A DNA stretch of 64,000 nucleotides. Origin: Paenibacillus sacheonensis. GTDB taxonomy: Bacteria; Bacillota; Bacilli; Paenibacillales; Paenibacillaceae. Both the position numbers and the translations under genes were made by a program. The notes beneath the pieces were generated by a model. That model had not been told where the DNA came from and searched no databases. It saw nothing but the letters and a program-made list of their open reading frames with translations. Below are positions 60,701-64,000 of the stretch, piece by piece (within the stretch, counting starts at the first letter, position 1; every line of letters starts with the position of its first letter). Location: contig NZ_JAAAMU010000002.1 of NCBI RefSeq assembly GCF_009909195.1, positions 310,001 to 374,000 on the forward strand, read 5' to 3'.

Positions 60701-63474
60701 CGCGCATCAATACGGAGCAGGATTGGCTGAAGACGAATTTGGCCAAATTCACCCGGCTGCTGCAAGGACAGCGGGATCTGAACGCGGTCTGCCGCATGAT
60801 CCTGTCGGAGCTTGCGCCGCTCGTCTCCATGCAGCACGGGGTCTTCTATATCAACGAGCAGGCCAACGGGGAGCAAGCGCTTGCGCTCTTCGCCAGCTAC
60901 GCGTATCAGCAGCGCAAGCACTTGGCGAATGAATTCCGCGCGGGAGAAGGACTGGTCGGCCAATGCTTGATCGAGAAGCAGCGCATTCTGCTTACGAACG
61001 TTCCCAATGATTATGTCGTCATCTCCTCCGGACTCGGAGAAGCGACGCCGCTCAATATCGTGCTGCTGCCGATTATTTTCGAGGATCAAGTACTCGCCGT
61101 GCTGGAGCTGGCTTCCTTCCGCCGCTTCACTGAGATCGACATCGCGTTCCTCGATCAATTGACGGAATCGATCGGAATCGTCATCAATACCATGCAGGCG
61201 AACCAGCGGACGGAGCAGCTGCTCACGCAATCGCAGTCGCTGACGGAAGAGCTGCAGAAGCAGCAGAACGAGCTGAAGAGCACGAACGAGGAGCTGGAGG
61301 ACAAAGCGAAGCTGCTCGTCATTCAGAAGGCGGAAGTGGAAAGCAAGAACAACGAGGTCGAGCTGGCCAAGCGGTTCCTGGAGGAGAAAGCCGAACAGCT
61401 CGCGCTGACGTCCAGGTACAAATCCGAATTCCTCGCGAACATGTCGCATGAGCTACGGACGCCGCTCAATTCGCTGCTGCTCTTGGCCGAACAGCTGGCC
61501 GAGAATCCGGATGCGAATCTGACCGATCAGCAGGTGAAATTCGCCAAGACGATCCAGGAGTCCGGACTCGACCTGCTGACGCTGATCAACGATATTCTCG
61601 ATCTGTCCAAGATCGAATCCGGGACGGTGACGCCGGATTACGGCAATCTGTCCATCGCGGACCTCAGCGGCGGTCTCGATCGGATGTTCCGTCAGATCGT
61701 CAACAACAAGAAGCTGGATTTTCGCTTGACGACCGAGCCCGGCGTCCCGTCCGTCATCTCGACGGATTCGAAGCGCCTGCAGCAAATTTTGAAAAACCTG
61801 CTCTCGAACGCGTTTAAATTCACCGAGCAGGGGCAGGTCATGCTCCAAATCCGCAAGGCGGATGCCGGCTGGAGCGCGGAGAACGAGGCGCTGAACCGCG
61901 CGAAGACGGTGCTCTGCTTCTCCGTCAGCGATACCGGCATCGGCATTCCGGCCGAGAAGCAGCAGATTATCTTCGAGGCGTTCCAGCAGGCGGACGGCAG
62001 CACGAACCGCGAATACGGCGGCACGGGACTCGGTCTGACGATATCCAAGGAAATCGCGGAGATGCTCGGCGGCGAGCTGACCTTGTACAGCGTGCCGGGA
62101 ATCGGCAGCACGTTCAATTTCTACCTGCCGCTGGATGTCGAAACGAGCAGCGAGCAGGCGCCGCGTACCGCTTACGTGCCGGAGGTTATCGACGTCGCGC
62201 CGATGGTGCGCACGCGCAGCTTCGCGAGCTATTCCGGCGATTCGGTCATGGACGACCGGGATACGATCAAGCCTGGCGACCGCGTGTTTCTCATCATCGA
62301 GGACGACTTGAAATTCAACGAGATCCTGCTTGGCCAGCTTCGGAAGAAGGGCATCAAGGCCGTCATCACGACCAAGGGCTCGGATGCGCTTCATCTTGCC
62401 GTTCGCTACAAGCCCGAGGCGATTACGCTGGACCTGCGACTAGGCGATATGGACGGCTGGCTCGTTATCGATCTATTGAAGAACAATCCGGAGGTGCGTC
62501 ATATTCCGGTCTGCGTGATCTCCGTCGATGAGAATGCGACCGATCTTCTGCGCAAGGGCGTCTCGGACTTCATCTGCAAGCCGGTATCCAGCGAAGAACT
62601 GGAGCAAGCATTGGATCGATTAAGCGCCAATGCCCATCGCTCCGTCCGTCAGGTGCTTGTCGCCATGCACGACGAGTCTCGCCGCAGGGAGCTGATCGAG
62701 CTGCTCACGGGCAGGGATTTGAAGATCACGGCGGTAGATACGGTTCGCAAAGCGGCGAATCAGCTGAAATCGCGGCAGTTCGACTGCATCGTTGTGGATA
62801 ATGATCTTCCCGAGCTGTCGATCGGGACCTTCGTCCGCGATATTCTCAAGAACGACAGCCTGAAACAAGTGCCTGTTATTCTGCATGCCAGCCGCAAGCC
62901 GACTCCGGCCGAAGCAAGCGAGATCGAGGAGTCGATGAAGCTTGCCGTGCTGAAGCAAGCGAATACGCTGGTGCAGCTGTTGGAAGACACGACGCTGTAT
63001 CTTCACCGCAAAGCGGAGAATATGGCCGATTCGCCGCAGGAGAAACTAGTCAGGCTGCATGCTTCCGACGAGATGATCGCCTTCAAGAAAGTGCTTGTCG
63101 TGGATGACGATATCCGGAACATCTTCGCGCTGACGACGATTCTGGAGCGGCATAACATGCTGGTGCTTCCCGCCGAGAACGGTCATGACGCGATCGTGGC
63201 GCTCGAGCAGAACCCCGATATCGACATCGTGCTCATGGATATCATGATGCCGGTCATGGACGGGTACGAGACGACGAGGGCGATTCGGAAGCGCAAGCGC
63301 TTCGCGGATCTGCCGATTATCGCGCTGACCGCCAAGGCGATGAAGGGCGACCGGGAGTTATGCCTGGATGCCGGCGCTTCCGACTATATCACGAAGCCGG
63401 TCAACAGCGCGCAGCTCGTGGCGATGATTCGCCACTGGCTGGGAAATGCGGTCGTTCCGGCGGGCAGAGGATAA
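57742..63474 (+). CDS. 1910-residue soluble hybrid histidine kinase with HAMP array, GAF and three receivers
   Basis: A giant cytoplasmic hybrid kinase without membrane helices. Residues about 68-989 are ten HAMP-type repeats of 92-94 residues (TxVARExGTEGxLGGQ, then LTxxVNxMASNLTxQVRxIA, then VTTAVAxGDLSKxITV). A GAF domain follows at about 1000-1150, a coiled coil to about 1220, HisKA with His1236 in MSHELRTPL, HATPase ([22 protein letters not shown]), and three receivers with Asp1564, Asp1686 and Asp1833. The middle receiver lacks the usual N-terminal acidic pair and the conserved Lys, so it is probably inactive. The layout resembles fungal group III osmosensing kinases and bacterial poly-HAMP hybrids. 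Partner input is unknown. Confidence 0.93.
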   Translation: MGDTDIIPPKPADALDTGLLLNALMALKKGDFTYRMPYDHTGISGKVADTYNEIVDMMESLVNEAQSVARVVGKEGKLSRRFVHKNTGGSWETAVESLNGLVIDLIQPTSEMVRVINAVAQGDLSQKVEMEFEGRPLTGEFQRTANNINRMVNQLSTFASEVTRVAREVGTDGKLGGQADVKGVSGTWKDLTDSVNYMASNLTDQVRNIAAVTTAVANGDLSKQITVNAKGEIQELKNTINTMVDQLSTFSSEVTRVAREVGTEGKLGGQADVKGVSGTWRDLTESVNYMASNLTNQVRNIAVVTTAVANGDLSKKITADVQGEILELKNTINTMVDQLSTFASEVTRMAREVGTEGILGGQAEVSGVAGTWRDLTESVNYMASNLTNQVRNIAEVTTAVAKGDLSKTITVDAKGEILQLKSTINTMVDQLSNFASEVTRVAREVSNEGILGGQADVKGVSGTWKDLTDSVNFMASTLTDQVRNIAEVTTAVAKGDLSKQITVNAKGEIMELKSTINTMVDQLSTFSSEVTRVAREVGTLGILGGQAQVRGVAGTWYDLTESVNYMASNLTNQVRNIAVVTTAVANGDLSKKITADVQGEILELKNTINTMVDQLSTFASEVTRVAREVGTEGKLGGQAQVKGVGGTWKDLTEGVNNMARNLTDQVRNIADVTTAVAKGDLSKKITVDVKGEILELKITMNTMVDQLSNFASEVTRVAREVGTEGKLGVQAEVKDVSGTWKDLTDTVNYMASNLTVQMRNIAGVTTAVANGDLSKKITVDVKGELFELKNTINTMVDQLNSFASEVTRVAREVGTDGKLGGQAQVRGVGGIWKDLTDNVNIMATNLTDQVRGIAKVVTAVANGNMKQKLTVEAKGEIAELTDTINNMIDTLATFAVQVTTVAREVGAEGKLGGQASVPGAAGTWRDLTDNVNYMASTLTTQVRAITNVATAVTKGDLSRTIDVAAAGDVETLKDNINEMIRNLKETTRINTEQDWLKTNLAKFTRLLQGQRDLNAVCRMILSELAPLVSMQHGVFYINEQANGEQALALFASYAYQQRKHLANEFRAGEGLVGQCLIEKQRILLTNVPNDYVVISSGLGEATPLNIVLLPIIFEDQVLAVLELASFRRFTEIDIAFLDQLTESIGIVINTMQANQRTEQLLTQSQSLTEELQKQQNELKSTNEELEDKAKLLVIQKAEVESKNNEVELAKRFLEEKAEQLALTSRYKSEFLANMSHELRTPLNSLLLLAEQLAENPDANLTDQQVKFAKTIQESGLDLLTLINDILDLSKIESGTVTPDYGNLSIADLSGGLDRMFRQIVNNKKLDFRLTTEPGVPSVISTDSKRLQQILKNLLSNAFKFTEQGQVMLQIRKADAGWSAENEALNRAKTVLCFSVSDTGIGIPAEKQQIIFEAFQQADGSTNREYGGTGLGLTISKEIAEMLGGELTLYSVPGIGSTFNFYLPLDVETSSEQAPRTAYVPEVIDVAPMVRTRSFASYSGDSVMDDRDTIKPGDRVFLIIEDDLKFNEILLGQLRKKGIKAVITTKGSDALHLAVRYKPEAITLDLRLGDMDGWLVIDLLKNNPEVRHIPVCVISVDENATDLLRKGVSDFICKPVSSEELEQALDRLSANAHRSVRQVLVAMHDESRRRELIELLTGRDLKITAVDTVRKAANQLKSRQFDCIVVDNDLPELSIGTFVRDILKNDSLKQVPVILHASRKPTPAEASEIEESMKLAVLKQANTLVQLLEDTTLYLHRKAENMADSPQEKLVRLHASDEMIAFKKVLVVDDDIRNIFALTTILERHNMLVLPAENGHDAIVALEQNPDIDIVLMDIMMPVMDGYETTRAIRKRKRFADLPIIALTAKAMKGDRELCLDAGASDYITKPVNSAQLVAMIRHWLGNAVVPAGRG
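57943..60708 (+). repeat. Ten in-frame tandem 276-282-bp HAMP-encoding repeats
   Basis: Unit 0 (57943-58224, 282 bp) is the most diverged. Units 1-9 are exactly 276 bp each and start at 58225, 58501, 58777, 59053, 59329, 59605, 59881, 60157 and 60433. Units 1-2-3 and 4-5-6 share positional markers (ITVNAKGE and FSSE in 1 and 4; ITADVQGE and FASE in 2 and 5; SNFASE in 3 and 6), showing a triplet duplication. The near-identical DNA makes the region prone to copy-number change. Confidence 0.95.
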
Positions 63475-63490
63475 GCGATCGGACAATAGA

Positions 63491-63518
63491 AAAAGGCAGC
63501 CGGGGCCGGCTGCCTTTT
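63491..63518. terminator. Bidirectional terminator after the HAMP-array kinase
   Basis: AAAAGGCAGCCGG and CCGGCTGCCTTTT flank GG; it separates convergent genes. Confidence 0.88.
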
Positions 63519-63553
63519 CTTCATGCGATCATTCGGGGGGATGACCGCGGCCG

Positions 63554-63946
63554 TTACTTCTGCGCGTTCTGCTGCGTTTGGCCCGCCGGCGCCTCGGAAT
63601 ACGTTTTCTGGCAGTACATGTTGGAGATGCGCGGGATGGTCACCGTATCGCCGACTTGCAGCGGCTTCTTGTTGTCGGCGAGATGCGGATTCGCCTCTTC
63701 CAGAATCGGATAAGGCATGTTGTACGTGTGGCAGATCGATGCCATCGTGTCGCCCGGCTTCACTTGATGCTGCGCGTAAACCATGTCCCCGGCTTGATCG
63801 TCCCGGAAGAAAGGGAAGAAGAACGGGGAGAAGAAAAACGTCGGGAATAAGAAACGGCCTGGGAAGAAGGGATGCCCGAACGGGCGAAAGAATGGACGGC
63901 CGAAGCCTCCGCCGAAACCGCCGCCTGGAAAGAAACCACGATTCAT
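63554..63946 (-). CDS. LysM-domain protein with Phe/Gly/Pro-rich N-terminus (SafA-like)
   Basis: A 130-residue protein with two parts. Residues 1-50 are unusually rich in Phe, Gly, Pro and Arg (GGGFGGGFGRPFFRPF, TFFFSPFFFPFF). Residues about 60-107 form one LysM domain (QVKPGDTMASICHTYNMP, LQVGDTVTIP) that binds glycan strands. There is no signal peptide, as in spore coat or cortex proteins such as SafA; that assignment is an inference. GGAGGTTACATTC precedes the ATG at 63946. Confidence 0.85.
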   Translation of the reverse strand: MNRGFFPGGGFGGGFGRPFFRPFGHPFFPGRFLFPTFFFSPFFFPFFRDDQAGDMVYAQHQVKPGDTMASICHTYNMPYPILEEANPHLADNKKPLQVGDTVTIPRISNMYCQKTYSEAPAGQTQQNAQK

Positions 63947-64000
63947 GAATGTAACCTCCGCAAATGTAATAGTTATCTGTCTATATATGGTATTTACGCG

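Noticed and set aside
58816-61449. 877-codon open frame on the minus strand inside the HAMP-array kinase
   Set aside because: It is a shadow of the repeated GC-rich coding sequence; the translation is a low-complexity Arg/His/Asp repeat, while the plus frame shows canonical kinase domains.

Overview
The window looks like chromosomal DNA from an endospore-forming, fairly GC-rich Firmicute of the Paenibacillaceae type (Paenibacillus/Cohnella-like). The evidence is two complete gerA-type germinant receptor operons, a SleB-type cortex hydrolase, a small SASP-like protein behind a sigma-G-like promoter, a LysM coat-like protein, a T-box in front of proS, XerS, an RsbQ-like hydrolase, strong AGGAGG ribosome binding sites and many Rho-independent terminators. 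I see no rRNA, tRNA, insertion sequence, prophage or CRISPR array. Most of the window reads as ordinary accessory chromosome: transporters, stress enzymes and small regulators in short operons.

Layout. 1-9.3 kb: a cut-off gene end, a secreted SH3/glucosaminidase protein, a guanine-class purine riboswitch that should switch ON a DMT exporter, a DUF1697 protein, the SASP-like gene, an SDR, a DHA2 drug exporter, thymidine kinase, a small three-helix membrane protein and a threonine aldolase. 9.4-13.3 kb: first gerA-type operon. 13.3-23.5 kb: a repeat-bearing intergenic region, an ABC-F ATPase, a divergent AraC regulator and GH78 rhamnosidase-like enzyme, an SgrR-type regulator divergent from a DUF4173 membrane protein, and a MmcQ/YjbR protein. 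23.5-32.3 kb: T-box-proS, an ArsB/NhaD-type permease, a GyrI-like protein, xerS, a GntR(YtrA)-ABC operon with a perfect operator dyad, and SleB. 32.4-44.6 kb: an atrophied-Ig repeat protein, Nudix, NlpC/P60, MsrAB, a second gerA-type operon on the minus strand, glycerate kinase, a uridine-kinase-like protein, several small genes, an 8-bp tandem repeat and an APH-like kinase. 44.7-54.8 kb: a YhgE/Pip membrane protein, MerR-MFS, a DMT, a paralogue of the small membrane protein, another DHA2 exporter, a PhyH dioxygenase with a GntR/LacI-type regulator, and a DUF1904 protein under a CRP/Fnr-like palindrome.

55-63.5 kb is the most unusual part. An RsbQ-like hydrolase is translationally coupled to a stand-alone PAS protein that lacks the PP2C phosphatase of classical RsbP. 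After a terminator come two soluble histidine kinases 22 bp apart. The first has an N-terminal receiver that has lost its phospho-acceptor aspartate. The second is a 1910-residue hybrid kinase with ten tandem HAMP-type repeats, a GAF domain, a kinase core and three C-terminal receivers. The repeats are in-phase 276-bp DNA units with a visible three-unit higher-order duplication. The cluster encodes sensing and phosphotransfer domains but no DNA-binding output.

Best candidates for something not well described: the guanine-class ON riboswitch/DMT exporter pair, the RsbQ-orphan PAS pair beside the two soluble kinases, and the duplicated small membrane protein family. Start codons were chosen from visible ribosome binding sites. 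Protein families were assigned by recognising motifs, without database searches.
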